Shown one piece after another: positions 1 through 8,411 of a DNA stretch of 64,000 bases. The notes beneath the pieces are model-generated. The model was not told the DNA's origin and searched no databases. It saw nothing but the letters and a program-made list of their open reading frames with translations. This stretch comes from Methanoregulaceae archaeon UBA467 (GTDB taxonomy: Archaea; Halobacteriota; Methanomicrobia; Methanomicrobiales; Methanospirillaceae). Location of the stretch: positions 12,208 through 76,207 of the forward strand of contig DASP01000004.1 of assembly GCA_002503825.1 (NCBI GenBank), written 5' to 3'. Within the stretch, counting starts at the first letter, position 1. Each line of letters opens with the position of its first letter. The position numbers and the translations under genes were made by a program.

Positions 1-100
1 TGAAGACCACAAGTACCGGGACAAGTGCGAGAATGATGACCGCGATGATGATGACGACTCTTATGCTGATTGTGCTGAACAGCGATGGTTCTTCTGTCAT
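1..100 (-). CDS. N-terminus of a membrane protein, cut by the window edge
   Basis: Only the first 33 codons are present, reading leftward from an ATG at 100-98. The peptide begins MTEEPSLFSTISIR and runs straight into a strongly hydrophobic stretch of Ile, Val, Ala and Leu (residues about 15-33), which looks like a first membrane segment or signal anchor preceded by one Arg. This layout is common in archaeal membrane sensors and transporters, but nothing diagnostic is visible. The product cannot be named. It is the next gene downstream of the Orc1-like gene on the same strand, 108 bases away. Confidence 0.55.
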   Translation of the reverse strand, partial: MTEEPSLFSTISIRVVIIIAVIILALVPVLVVF

Positions 101-208
101 GGTTACCGGCTGATATCCTGAATATATGAATAGAATCGATTAAAAACGTTAAAAAGGATTTGATGGGAGCCGGGGGTGCGGGAGGATGACATAACCCGGA
201 GTATCCCG

Positions 209-1069
209 TCACAAATGGTAATAATCACCTGTGGCTTTCATGACATCACTGGTATCCACCATTTCACGTGCATTCATCTCTGCCTGTATCACCGAACTTC
301 TCACCAGTTCAATGCCGGTTCTTAGATCGTTCTTCAGAACGGTGGTATTTACAATCAATTCAAAGGATTCTTCCGGCATGACCCCGGGATTCAGGCCCAT
401 GGTCACTCTTTCCCTGAGAATGTGGGATACTTCTTCCCGGCTATAGACCGGGAAATAAATCTCTTTATCGTTGAATGTAGAACGAATCGCGGGATCAAGA
501 TTATTCATCAGATTATCCGGCGGCATACCCGCAGAGAGAAGTATCCTGACTCTTGGAACGGGAAACGTATCATTCAGACGGAGCAGGCTCTGAAGCACAC
601 TGTTGAGTACACCATCCAACAGGTACCGGTGTGCGTCAGCGAGATGTATCACCAGGAACGCATTTTTTTCCTGGAGCAGCAGTCGTATCCGGGACGGGAG
701 TATATCATGAGAAAACTTCTGATATGAGGAAGCGGGCCTGGAAAGCGTGTAATAAATATCTTCATACATTTCAAAAGACGTCAGGGACTCATGACCATTG
801 AAATATACGGGGACTATCGTGTGTGACCGTGCACCGGCCTGCCTGAGAGCCCGGTTGATGCACATCGTCTTTCCAGTTCCGGGAAGTCCCCGGATGACTG
901 CCACAAGCGGACGGTTTTTTTTCCTGCCCGGGTGTATGAATGCATATATCTCCCTGATCTGCGTGTCGCGGCAGGTGATGTGTTCGGGTGAGTAACTGAA
1001 CTCAAAATACTGAAGATCCGAAAATAATGGTTTTTCTGGCGCGTAAAAGAGTGTATGCATACCAATCAT
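209..1069 (-). CDS. Orc1/Cdc6-like AAA+ ATPase, truncated, degenerate Walker B
   Basis: A 286-residue protein related to archaeal Orc1/Cdc6 initiators. A good Walker A, GLPGTGKT, lies at residues 61-68. The Walker B position (138-147, FLVIHLADAH) lacks the usual Asp-Glu pair. The sensor-1/arginine region (LDPAIRSTF, then FPVYSREEV) and a sensor-2-like helix (DLRTGIELVRSS) follow the family order. Normal initiators have about 370-420 residues and end in a winged-helix DNA-binding domain. This one stops after the ATPase lid, so origin binding through that domain is unlikely. It could be an inactive paralogue or a regulator that binds but hydrolyses ATP poorly. The start is the first Met; a second Met at codon 4 is equally possible. 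No clear ribosome-binding site is visible. Confidence 0.75.
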   Translation of the reverse strand: MIGMHTLFYAPEKPLFSDLQYFEFSYSPEHITCRDTQIREIYAFIHPGRKKNRPLVAVIRGLPGTGKTMCINRALRQAGARSHTIVPVYFNGHESLTSFEMYEDIYYTLSRPASSYQKFSHDILPSRIRLLLQEKNAFLVIHLADAHRYLLDGVLNSVLQSLLRLNDTFPVPRVRILLSAGMPPDNLMNNLDPAIRSTFNDKEIYFPVYSREEVSHILRERVTMGLNPGVMPEESFELIVNTTVLKNDLRTGIELVRSSVIQAEMNAREMVDTSDVMKATGDYYHL

Positions 1070-1388
1070 GTGGTGAGGTGGGTATTTGAGGAACGGGTGG
1101 GCAGAGGGTGAAAGTGAGTGCGGGGTGTACGTGGTGCTGCATAACCCCGGATGCCCCGGCAGGTCCGTTTCCCTTTTACTCTATCCGGTTCTCCTGACCC
1201 GCGGTCCCGTGCGGGCAGAGCCGGTGATGACCGGGGTAAGAGACCGCAGTGGGACGGTGTAGAGCTGCCGGTCGACGGGGATATTCAGTGCACGGCCGGA
1301 CGTCGGGAGAAGGGTGTTTCAATATACATTTAGGTGATTAAGTGAAGTATCAATACAAGGTTCTGAGGAATTTCAGTGCTGATACGTC
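1070..1388. other. Intergenic region upstream of the sensor kinase gene
   Basis: No convincing gene. A 60-codon frame at 1151-1333 has an Arg/Gly/Asp-rich composition typical of chance frames in GC-rich DNA. A TATA-like AATATACATT at 1321-1330 lies about 60 bases before the ATG at 1389 and is a plausible promoter for the kinase gene. The rest is GC-rich with no tRNA-like or strongly paired structure noticed. Confidence 0.4.
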
Positions 1389-4316
1389 ATGATTTCCATA
1401 CTCTACGTTGATGATGAATCCGGCCTCCTTCACCTGTGTAAACGGTATCTTGAGCAGACAGGCGGTTTCACGGTCGATATAGCAGAGTCTGCACAGGCAG
1501 CACTGGAAAAAATACAGACAACTTCTTACGACGCTATTGTTTCCGATTACATGATGCCGGGTATGGACGGCATCGAATTGTTAAAAGTACTCCGAAGCTC
1601 TGGAGATAACACGCCGTTTCTCATATTTACCGGTAAAGGGCGGGAGGAGGTAGTGATCGAGGCATTCAACAACGGGGCCGATTTCTATCTCCAGAAAGGT
1701 GGTGAGCCGAAAGCACAATTTGCCGAATTGATCCACATGATTGAGACCGCAGTGACACATCACCATGAAAGATACGCATTGGAAGAGAGCGAGAAGAAAT
1801 ATCGTGACTTTTTCAGGACATCGCGTGATGCAGTCTTTATCACCTCCCTTACAGGGGAGATAGTGGATGTCAATACACCATTCATCAAAATGTTTGGCTA
1901 TGACAGCAGGGAAGAGCTGATGTCGGTAAATGTGGCGGAATTATACGAAAATCCCGATGACCGCCGGACGCATATCCGGACCATCATAGAGAAAGGGTAT
2001 ACAAAGGAGTACCAGGTCAACCTGCGTAAAAAAGACGGGACCCTCCTCTCTACACTCGTGACCTCCGTACCCAGGAAAGACGCGGATGGCAATGTACTCG
2101 GGTTCCAGGGCACAATCAGGGACATCACCGAAAAGAAACGGGCAGAGGAAGCACTGCAGGAAAGCGAGGACAAGTTCCGGTCGCTCTTTGAGAACATTGC
2201 GGCTGGAATCTGTATTTACGAGTTCATCTTCGATGGCGGCAGGGTGGTGGACTGCCGGATACTCGAAGTCAATTCGGCGTAGGAGAGGATCCTGGGAATC
2301 AGCAGATCCCGGGCTATCGGGGCACTGGCATCACAGCTTTACAAAACGGAAAAAGCCCCTTTCCTGGACATCTGTTCCAGGGTCGCCGAGACCGGTGAGC
2401 CGGCAACGTTCGAGGCCTATTTCGAATCCAGCCGGAAGTATTTACAGATCACGGTGTCTCGTCAGGCAAAGGGCAGATTCTCCACGACCTTCACTGACAT
2501 CACCGACCTTATGCGGTCGGAACAGTCCCTCCATGAGGCGTCGCTCCGCTGGCAGAGCACATTTGACTCGACCCGGGATGCCATCTGCATCCTAGATGCT
2601 GACCAGCGAATAGTACAATGCAACCGTATGATGCAGGAGTTCGCCGGTGCACAAAATACCGATGACTTTGTCGGGCGGCTCTGCTATGAGGTAGTGCATA
2701 AAACGACGGAACCGGTTCCCGGCTGCCCGTTTGTCCGGATGCTGCATTCGCTTAAACGGGAACAGATGGAACTGAAGATAGGCGACCGCTGGTTTGTCGT
2801 TACTACCGACCCGATTCTCGATGAGACACGGACGCTTGTTGGTGCAGTTCATAATATCCGGGACATCACCGATCGGGTGAAGGCGGGGGTGGCGCTGCAG
2901 GAAAGCGAAGAGAAGTTCAGAACCCTCGCCGAGTCCTGCCCGTTTGCAATTGCGATCTACCAGGATGATTACTGGGTCTATACGAACCCTGCCGGAGAAC
3001 AGATATCGGGCTACTCCGCCGATGAGCTTTATACAATGCACTACTGGGACTTCGTAGCTCCCGGGTTCCAGCCGTTCGTTAAAGAATCCGGCAGAAAACG
3101 GCAGACCCGCGAATCCGCGTTGACATCCTATGATTTCGAAATCATTACAAAAGATGGCGGCAGGAAATGGGTCGCACTCTCGGGGAGCCCGATCACGTTC
3201 CAGGGGAAACCGGCGGGTCTGATCACCGTAATCGATATCACCGAACGCAAACGGGCGGAGGAGGCGCTGAAGAAGAGCGAAGAGCGGTTCCACAATGTGA
3301 TAGACGCTGCGGATGAATTTGTGTTCGAGATTGATACGAATGGTATTTTCACTTTTGTCAGCAACCGTGTCAGGGATCTCGTTGGGTATGATCCAGAGGA
3401 ACTGGTGGGGAAAATGCCCTTTAGTATCATGGTTTCACCCGACGACATCGATCGGGTTGGTGCCATCTTCGCCGAACATGTCAGGCAAAAGCGCCCTTAC
3501 CTCCGTATGAATCATACCTGCCTGTCAAAAGACGGTCGTACACGGATCCTGACGATCACTGCACTCCCTTTTTTTGACTCAGCCGGGAAGATAAAAGGCT
3601 ACCAGGGCGTGGTTGAAGACATTACCGATCGCAAAAACGCTGATGAAGCCCTGCAGCAGGCAAATAAGAAACTCAACCTGCTCTCGAGCATCACCCGGCA
3701 CGATATTCTGAACGGGGTATCTGTTCTGGAAGGGTATATTGATCTTGCCGGCGACGAGGTCCAGAGCCCGGGAATGCAGGAGTATATCGGGTATCTGGAT
3801 AAGGCGGCAAAGACAATCCGCCACCAGATCGAATTTACCAGGGAATACCAGGAGATCGGTGTGAAAGAAGCACGCTGGCAGAATGTCGGGGAAACGGTAA
3901 AGAAGGCCGGCTCGGTCTTCAAGATGGAGAACGTGACCCTGACAATTACCTGCGTGAATATTGAGATTTTTGCAGATCCTCTCCTCCAGAAAGTTTTCCA
4001 TAACCTCTTTGATAATGCATTCCGGTATGCAGCTCCGTTTACGACAATTACTGTTTCCTGCACAGAGACAGAGGATGGATTGTATGTTGTGTTCGCAGAC
4101 GATGGCGTCGGGATCACGGAAGATGTCAGGAAGCATCTCTTCGAACGCGGTTTTGGGAAGAATACTGGTCTTGGATTGTTCCTCTCGCGTGAGATCCTCG
4201 CAATAACCGGAATTACCATCGCCGAGAACGGAGAAGCCGGAAAGGGTGCCCGGTTTGTGATGACCGTGCCGAAGAGTAAATTCCGGTTTACCGGTGAGGA
4301 GGAACATAAGGCATAA
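1389..4316 (+). pseudogene. REC-PAS(5)-histidine kinase interrupted by an in-frame TAG
   Basis: One continuous frame of 975 codons, broken only by TAG at 2280-2282 (codon 298). Order: an N-terminal response-regulator receiver (1-120; acidic pair after ILYV, phospho-acceptor Asp in IVSDYMMPGMDG, TGKG region), five PAS domains in tandem (about 130-252, 253-375, 376-500, 501-625, 626-750, each closing with a DIT-type linker), then a kinase core with SSITRHDILNG (His about 771), an N-box (NLFDNAFRYA), DDGVGI and a GLGLF box. There is no membrane segment, so this is a soluble sensor. The TAG sits where related PAS domains read N-x-A-Y/F-E-R, so a single Tyr-codon change explains it. Without readthrough, the products would be a 297-residue REC-PAS piece and possibly an internal-start kinase (GTG 2454). 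TAG ends other genes here normally, so a nonsense mutation is likelier than recoding. Confidence 0.85.
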
Positions 4317-4596
4317 ATGCGGTCATACCGGCAGGTCAGGGCCCGGGTCGCCGGGTGGAAAAGCCCGGGGAATCATTGTATGGTAGTGAATGCCGGTCCT
4401 AAAAAAGTCAGCCGGCAGAGGGGGTGGAAGTCCCACGTCATTTCGCCAGCGTTCCACGAATCGTCCGGTTCATCACCCGGGGAGCATTAAGTCCCCGGAT
4501 GTCTCCTTTACGGGTTTCGAACGCACGGGTCCACCCCGTTACCCGGTCAACCCTTCATCGATCCGCACGGGCAGTGGCGGAACAGGGGTCTGGCCC

Positions 4597-5160
4597 TCAC
4601 CTCTTTTCCGTCCTCCCTATCAGCATCGCAAGAGCAGCGACAAGTAACACTACGAGTATCCCGGACACAACAAAAAATGCCGGCTCCTGTTCTGACCGGT
4701 CAAAAAAATCCGTATTCCCCTCCCCGTGGGAGCTGATGGTCACCTGGTGGCGGGCGGTAGCTCCCGACAGCGGATCATGGGCGACCAGCATGAACGCTCC
4801 GGGCGGTAAAATCCCCATGTCGACCGAAGAGCGGTAGGTACAGATATTTCCGACCTCGCATACCTCGTTTTGACGTGAAACAGAAAATGTTCCCAGCCTT
4901 GAACCATCGTTCATGCTCACGACCTCAACAACAATATATTCAGGCGGTATGTTGTACGGGACATACCCGTCCCAGGTAAACAGGAGCGAGAATGATGCAT
5001 TCCGGCCCGCAGAATTATCTGATACATTTACAAGAAGTGATGGCTGGATTGGCGGTGTCGATGCCATACAGAGAATGGGAATAACTAAAATGATCATCGC
5101 TGAACAGATGAAGAGTCGTACCCGTCCCGGACGGACAGGTACACCCATGGAAGATACCAT
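4597..5160 (-). CDS. Exported, C-terminally membrane-anchored protein of unknown function
   Basis: 187 residues. The N-terminus has Arg residues followed by a hydrophobic stretch (about 17-33), ending near MASTPP, which reads as a signal peptide. The middle is a Ser/Thr/Asn-containing beta-rich ectodomain with two Cys near 100-106 (CEVGNIC) that could form a disulfide. The C-terminus has one membrane segment (about 164-182) followed by GRTEKR, giving a type I topology with a short cytoplasmic tail. Two alternative starts exist (Met1 and Met5). It lies downstream of the pilin-like genes on the same strand, so it may belong to the same surface system, but no family was recognised. Confidence 0.7.
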   Translation of the reverse strand: MVSSMGVPVRPGRVRLFICSAMIILVIPILCMASTPPIQPSLLVNVSDNSAGRNASFSLLFTWDGYVPYNIPPEYIVVEVVSMNDGSRLGTFSVSRQNEVCEVGNICTYRSSVDMGILPPGAFMLVAHDPLSGATARHQVTISSHGEGNTDFFDRSEQEPAFFVVSGILVVLLVAALAMLIGRTEKR

Positions 5161-5387
5161 ACAATTCTTATGATGAATTGGAGCCGCGATAGGCTTTGTG
5201 GTAGCTTAACAGGCCTGGCTGCACCCGCACGGGTCCGTTATTTGTCCCGGCCGGGAATAAGGGATCATGAAACCGGAATAAACCGGAATAGTAAATTAGG
5301 ATGGGGATAACCGGTGTTCCCGGGGAAAGGGGGATATAGGGGATGATTACCCGGACATATGCACGTTATACATCTTATTAAAAGAGG

Positions 5388-7064
5388 TCAGGTAATCGAA
5401 TATCCTGTAGCTCCTCCGTTATAGTAGACATCATTATTGTTATTCAGGTTCATCACGCCATACGGACCCGGTTGTAAATTAAATACCCGTATCACACGAT
5501 TATCCTGGCCATAGATAAGCGGGGGCGGATTATTAACCTGGAAATGTGTCCATGCGTTATACGCCGGCACGACAATCGTCAACGTGGAGACGTAGGAGTC
5601 ATAACTGCTGATCCAGATATCCCCGCCCCCGATGTCTTTTGTTCCTTTATCAACGCCATTAATGTACAATTTCACCTGATCAAACCTGAAATCACTAATA
5701 TAGGATGACGTTGCGTATATGGATCCTTTCACATCACTGGTAAGTTCCATTTTAACGATATCATTCAGATCCAGGCTATAATACGAATTTCCATGTCTGA
5801 TGTACGAATATAGGCCTGTTACCCTGAACTGGATATAATTGCCTGATTGCAGTAATCCCTCTTTATTGGCATTCAGGTATATGCTGATTAGAACGGGTGG
5901 ATTTACGGTGATATACCCTGTCCTGATTTTTGTGTTGCTTCCACCGGCATTCGTCGCAGTTAATTTTACAGAATATGTTCCCGGAGAGGTATACACGTGC
6001 GAAGGGTTCTGCGTGGTATAGTCGGTGATACCATCATTATTTACATCCCATGCCCATTGTGTCGGATTGCCGGTCGACTGATCGGTAAACTGGACCGTGA
6101 GCGGAGCACTTCCGGATGTCGGACTCCCGATAAAATCAGCGACCGGGGGAGAAATCTGTTTGTTGCCAAAGTTCACTTCGGTTTCATAACATTTTCCCGG
6201 TTGTCCCGGTGAACCCGGAGGTTCGAGATGCACATCCTGATATCCTGAAGAAGGATATGTCTGCTGCCATCCTGTCTGAAGGATCTCTTCTATACGATAC
6301 AGGTTTGCCGGCTGGTAGGCGAGGCCGGTAAAGATATAATAACCGGTGGGACCAGTTGTTTTCGATCCCAGGTACGTGAGAGAATTACAGTTTCCTGAGT
6401 TGCAGCGGTATGCTTTTATGGTCCATCCACCCAGGCCGGGTTCAACGGTATCCCATATGCCGTTGCCGTTGAGGTCATTCCATTTATAACCGGATATCGA
6501 TCCACACGTCGGGGTCGGCGTGGGTGTGGGACTTGTAGTTGCAGTTGTTGTGACCGTAGTGGTCGGGGAAGAATCGGGCGTCGGCCCGGTTGTCGGGCTG
6601 GTAGTTGGAATTGTCGTCGGAACAGTTGTAGGAATCTGAGTTGGAATAGTTGTGGGACCCCCGGTAATCATCGGCGGCACAAAGTATTCGGTCATAATCA
6701 GGGTCTGGGTCGAACCACCGGTATAGACAAGCTGGACATACTCCGGCATCCCCGGCCCGGTATAATCGATTTTCAGGGTTTTTCCTGCTGACCATGGCCA
6801 GGGTTCGTTATTTGCGAGCGAAAAAGATGAGTCCTGGCCGTTGACGATGGTCCTGATCTCCTGCGGTTCAAGAGAATTTCCTCCGTCGTGATAGAGATAC
6901 ACGGTTTTACTTACATTATCGGCACGGGCTGTCAACTGCGGAATATCTTCCGGCGGCGGCTGGGAGAGAAGACTCACAGAAATAATTATCACTCCGAGAG
7001 CAACAATGGACACCAGGAGAATAGCGCCAATCAATTCAGATAAAGCAGAGTCGGAGGAGATCAC
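5388..7064 (-). CDS. Type IV pilin-like surface protein with SdrB-type and PKD domains
   Basis: 558 residues from a GTG at 7064-7062. The N-terminus (SSDSALSELIGAILLVS) is the archaeal pilin N-terminal domain: a short charged leader, then a hydrophobic helix that assembles into a filament or anchors in the membrane. A stem domain (about 40-130) is nearly duplicated in the next gene. Then come a Thr/Pro-rich linker, an SdrD B-like domain (SGYKWNDLNGNGIWD), a PKD domain (about 295-375, ADFIGSPTSG to YTSPGTYSVKLT) and a beta-rich C-terminal domain of about 170 residues. The frame is open up to an ATG at 7103, but the TATA box lies inside that extension. The GTG also matches the start context of the paralogue, so it is preferred. 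Probable role: surface filament or adhesin. Confidence 0.85.
   Translation of the reverse strand: MISSDSALSELIGAILLVSIVALGVIIISVSLLSQPPPEDIPQLTARADNVSKTVYLYHDGGNSLEPQEIRTIVNGQDSSFSLANNEPWPWSAGKTLKIDYTGPGMPEYVQLVYTGGSTQTLIMTEYFVPPMITGGPTTIPTQIPTTVPTTIPTTSPTTGPTPDSSPTTTVTTTATTSPTPTPTPTCGSISGYKWNDLNGNGIWDTVEPGLGGWTIKAYRCNSGNCNSLTYLGSKTTGPTGYYIFTGLAYQPANLYRIEEILQTGWQQTYPSSGYQDVHLEPPGSPGQPGKCYETEVNFGNKQISPPVADFIGSPTSGSAPLTVQFTDQSTGNPTQWAWDVNNDGITDYTTQNPSHVYTSPGTYSVKLTATNAGGSNTKIRTGYITVNPPVLISIYLNANKEGLLQSGNYIQFRVTGLYSYIRHGNSYYSLDLNDIVKMELTSDVKGSIYATSSYISDFRFDQVKLYINGVDKGTKDIGGGDIWISSYDSYVSTLTIVVPAYNAWTHFQVNNPPPLIYGQDNRVIRVFNLQPGPYGVMNLNNNNDVYYNGGATGYSIT
6829..6905. repeat. 77-bp identical direct repeat, copy 1 (pilin stem)
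   Basis: Bases 6829-6905 are identical to 8131-8207, inside the stem-domain codons of the two neighbouring pilin-like genes. The flanks, roughly 6661-7064 versus 7960-8363, are also alike but diverged. An identical core within diverged flanks suggests recent gene conversion or strong constraint. Confidence 0.8.
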
Positions 7065-7082
7065 ATACTCACATTTCGCAAT

Positions 7083-7096
7083 ATAATTTATAAAAT
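7083..7096 (-). promoter_or_regulatory. TATA box of the SdrB/PKD pilin gene
   Basis: On the minus strand it reads ATTTTATAAATTAT, about 20-30 bases before the GTG start at 7064. The same motif and the following bases recur before the paralogous gene (8384-8397). The spacing implies a leaderless or nearly leaderless transcript and argues against the longer open frame that starts at 7103. Confidence 0.6.
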
Positions 7097-7280
7097 ATCG
7101 CATACCGCAATTATTAAGGTATAACTCCGGTTCTTTCGACCGAAGCTATCATAAAGGATTTAACAAAATCCAATCCGATGTGAAGTATTCTGCAGGGTCC
7201 GTGCCGGAGGACCTCATAAACACGCGTTTTTGTCCTTTTTAATTATTTGATTTCCATTTTTATCCGGAAAAAATGAGCGT

Positions 7281-8363
7281 TTATGGATCTGTACATGAAC
7301 ATACTCCATTGTGGCATGAAAGATCTAACATATGATCAGGCCCGGTTCCGCCCAGTTTCCATTTTACATTGTTATCGGTGAAAAATACCGTAAAAACATT
7401 CAGGTGGGTTCCCGGGTCAAAAATCTCGGGTTGTCCCCGATCCTGAAGCCCGGTTGTAAATTCATTTTTACTGAATCCTACCGGTACAAAAATCGGTATG
7501 TACACACAATATGCATTATCGTTGAAATAACCCAGGGACACCTGGCAGGTACCATTTGTTAAAACCTGGCAGGATGTCCCGCATCTCGGGTAGACTCTAT
7601 CTGCATCAACAGATGAGGATGAGCAGGTTGCTGAAATATATGACGTCTTTGTACTGGTGTTTGAACTTCCGCACTGGTTTTCGACGGTAAGGCTCACGGT
7701 ATAAGCTCCTGCCAGATTGTAAGTATGGGTGATCGTCTGCTGGGTCGTCGAAACAATCGCACCGTCTCCGAAATTCCATATCCTGTTGATTATCGGACTT
7801 GAGGACGTGGAGGTATCAGTAAATAAAACGGACAGGGGGACGATGCCCGACAAGGGGCTGCCTGAAAAGATGGCCTGCGGTGTAGGACAGATCGTTGGTA
7901 TCGTGGTCACAATAGTCGTTGGTATCGTGGTTGTCGAAGTAGTAGGGAGAGTCGTCGGCCCTCCGGTCACCGACGGCGGCACAAAAGATGCTGTTAATAT
8001 CAGCGTCTGGGTAGATCCTCCGGTATAGATCAGCTGAATATACTCCGGCATGCCCGGACCGGTATAATCTACTTTAAGGGTTTTTCCTACCGACCATGGA
8101 TACGATTCGTTATTTGCGAGTGAAAAAGTTGAGTCCTGGCCGTTGACGATGGTCCTGATCTCCTGCGGTTCAAGAGAATTTCCTCCGTCGTGATAGAGAT
8201 ACACGGTCTTGCTGACATTATCGGCAAGGGCATTGACCTGGGGAACGTCTTCAGGCGGTGGCTGTGACAGCACACTCACAGCAACTATCATTACTCCGAG
8301 AATGACAAGTGATACCAGAAGAATAGCGCCAATCAATTCAGATACTGCAGAGTCGGAGGACAT
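7281..8363 (-). CDS. Type IV pilin-like surface protein with a PKD domain
   Basis: 360 residues from ATG 8363 (a GTG one codon earlier is also open). The archaeal pilin N-terminus SSDSAVSELIGAILLVS is followed by a stem domain almost identical to that of the downstream gene. Next come a Thr-rich linker (about 145-165), a PKD domain (about 168-250: GSPLSGIVPLSVLFTD, WNFGDG, HTYNLAGAYTVSLTV) and a Cys-rich C-terminal region (about 250-360) with at least seven Cys, suggesting disulfides outside the cell. It is the middle gene of three co-directional pilin-like genes. Only the head differs from its neighbour, which points to duplication followed by head exchange. Confidence 0.85.
   Translation of the reverse strand: MSSDSAVSELIGAILLVSLVILGVMIVAVSVLSQPPPEDVPQVNALADNVSKTVYLYHDGGNSLEPQEIRTIVNGQDSTFSLANNESYPWSVGKTLKVDYTGPGMPEYIQLIYTGGSTQTLILTASFVPPSVTGGPTTLPTTSTTTIPTTIVTTIPTICPTPQAIFSGSPLSGIVPLSVLFTDTSTSSSPIINRIWNFGDGAIVSTTQQTITHTYNLAGAYTVSLTVENQCGSSNTSTKTSYISATCSSSSVDADRVYPRCGTSCQVLTNGTCQVSLGYFNDNAYCVYIPIFVPVGFSKNEFTTGLQDRGQPEIFDPGTHLNVFTVFFTDNNVKWKLGGTGPDHMLDLSCHNGVCSCTDP
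8131..8207. repeat. 77-bp identical direct repeat, copy 2 (pilin stem)
   Basis: Partner of 6829-6905, same orientation, 1302 bases away. It encodes the segment around VSKTVYLYHDGGNS that is shared by both pilin-like proteins. Recombination between the copies would fuse the upstream stem to the downstream head and delete about 1.3 kb. Confidence 0.8.
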
Positions 8364-8383
8364 CACATACTCACTTTCCGTAC

Positions 8384-8397
8384 TATAATTTATAAAT
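8384..8397 (-). promoter_or_regulatory. TATA box of the PKD pilin gene
   Basis: The minus strand reads ATTTATAAATTATA about 25 bases before the start at 8363, in a context copied from the promoter of the neighbouring pilin gene. It lies between this gene and the end of the upstream 455-residue pilin-like gene, so this gene probably has its own promoter as well as any read-through. Confidence 0.6.
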
Positions 8398-8411
8398 ATT
8401 CCATATTGGAA

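Noticed and set aside
1151..1333. 60-codon frame before the sensor kinase
   Set aside because: Arg/Gly/Asp-rich content typical of GC-rich non-coding DNA; no start signal.
2280..2282. Pyrrolysine readthrough of the kinase TAG
   Set aside because: TAG is used as an ordinary stop by nearby essential genes, and the position calls for an aromatic residue; kept only as a remote option within the finding.
4490..4560. tRNA-like T-loop (GTTCGAAAC on the minus strand)
   Set aside because: The flanking bases do not form a T-stem or acceptor stem.
5388..7103. Longer start (ATG 7103) for the SdrB/PKD pilin gene
   Set aside because: The TATA box would lie inside the coding sequence, and the paralogue starts at the equivalent GTG/ATG.
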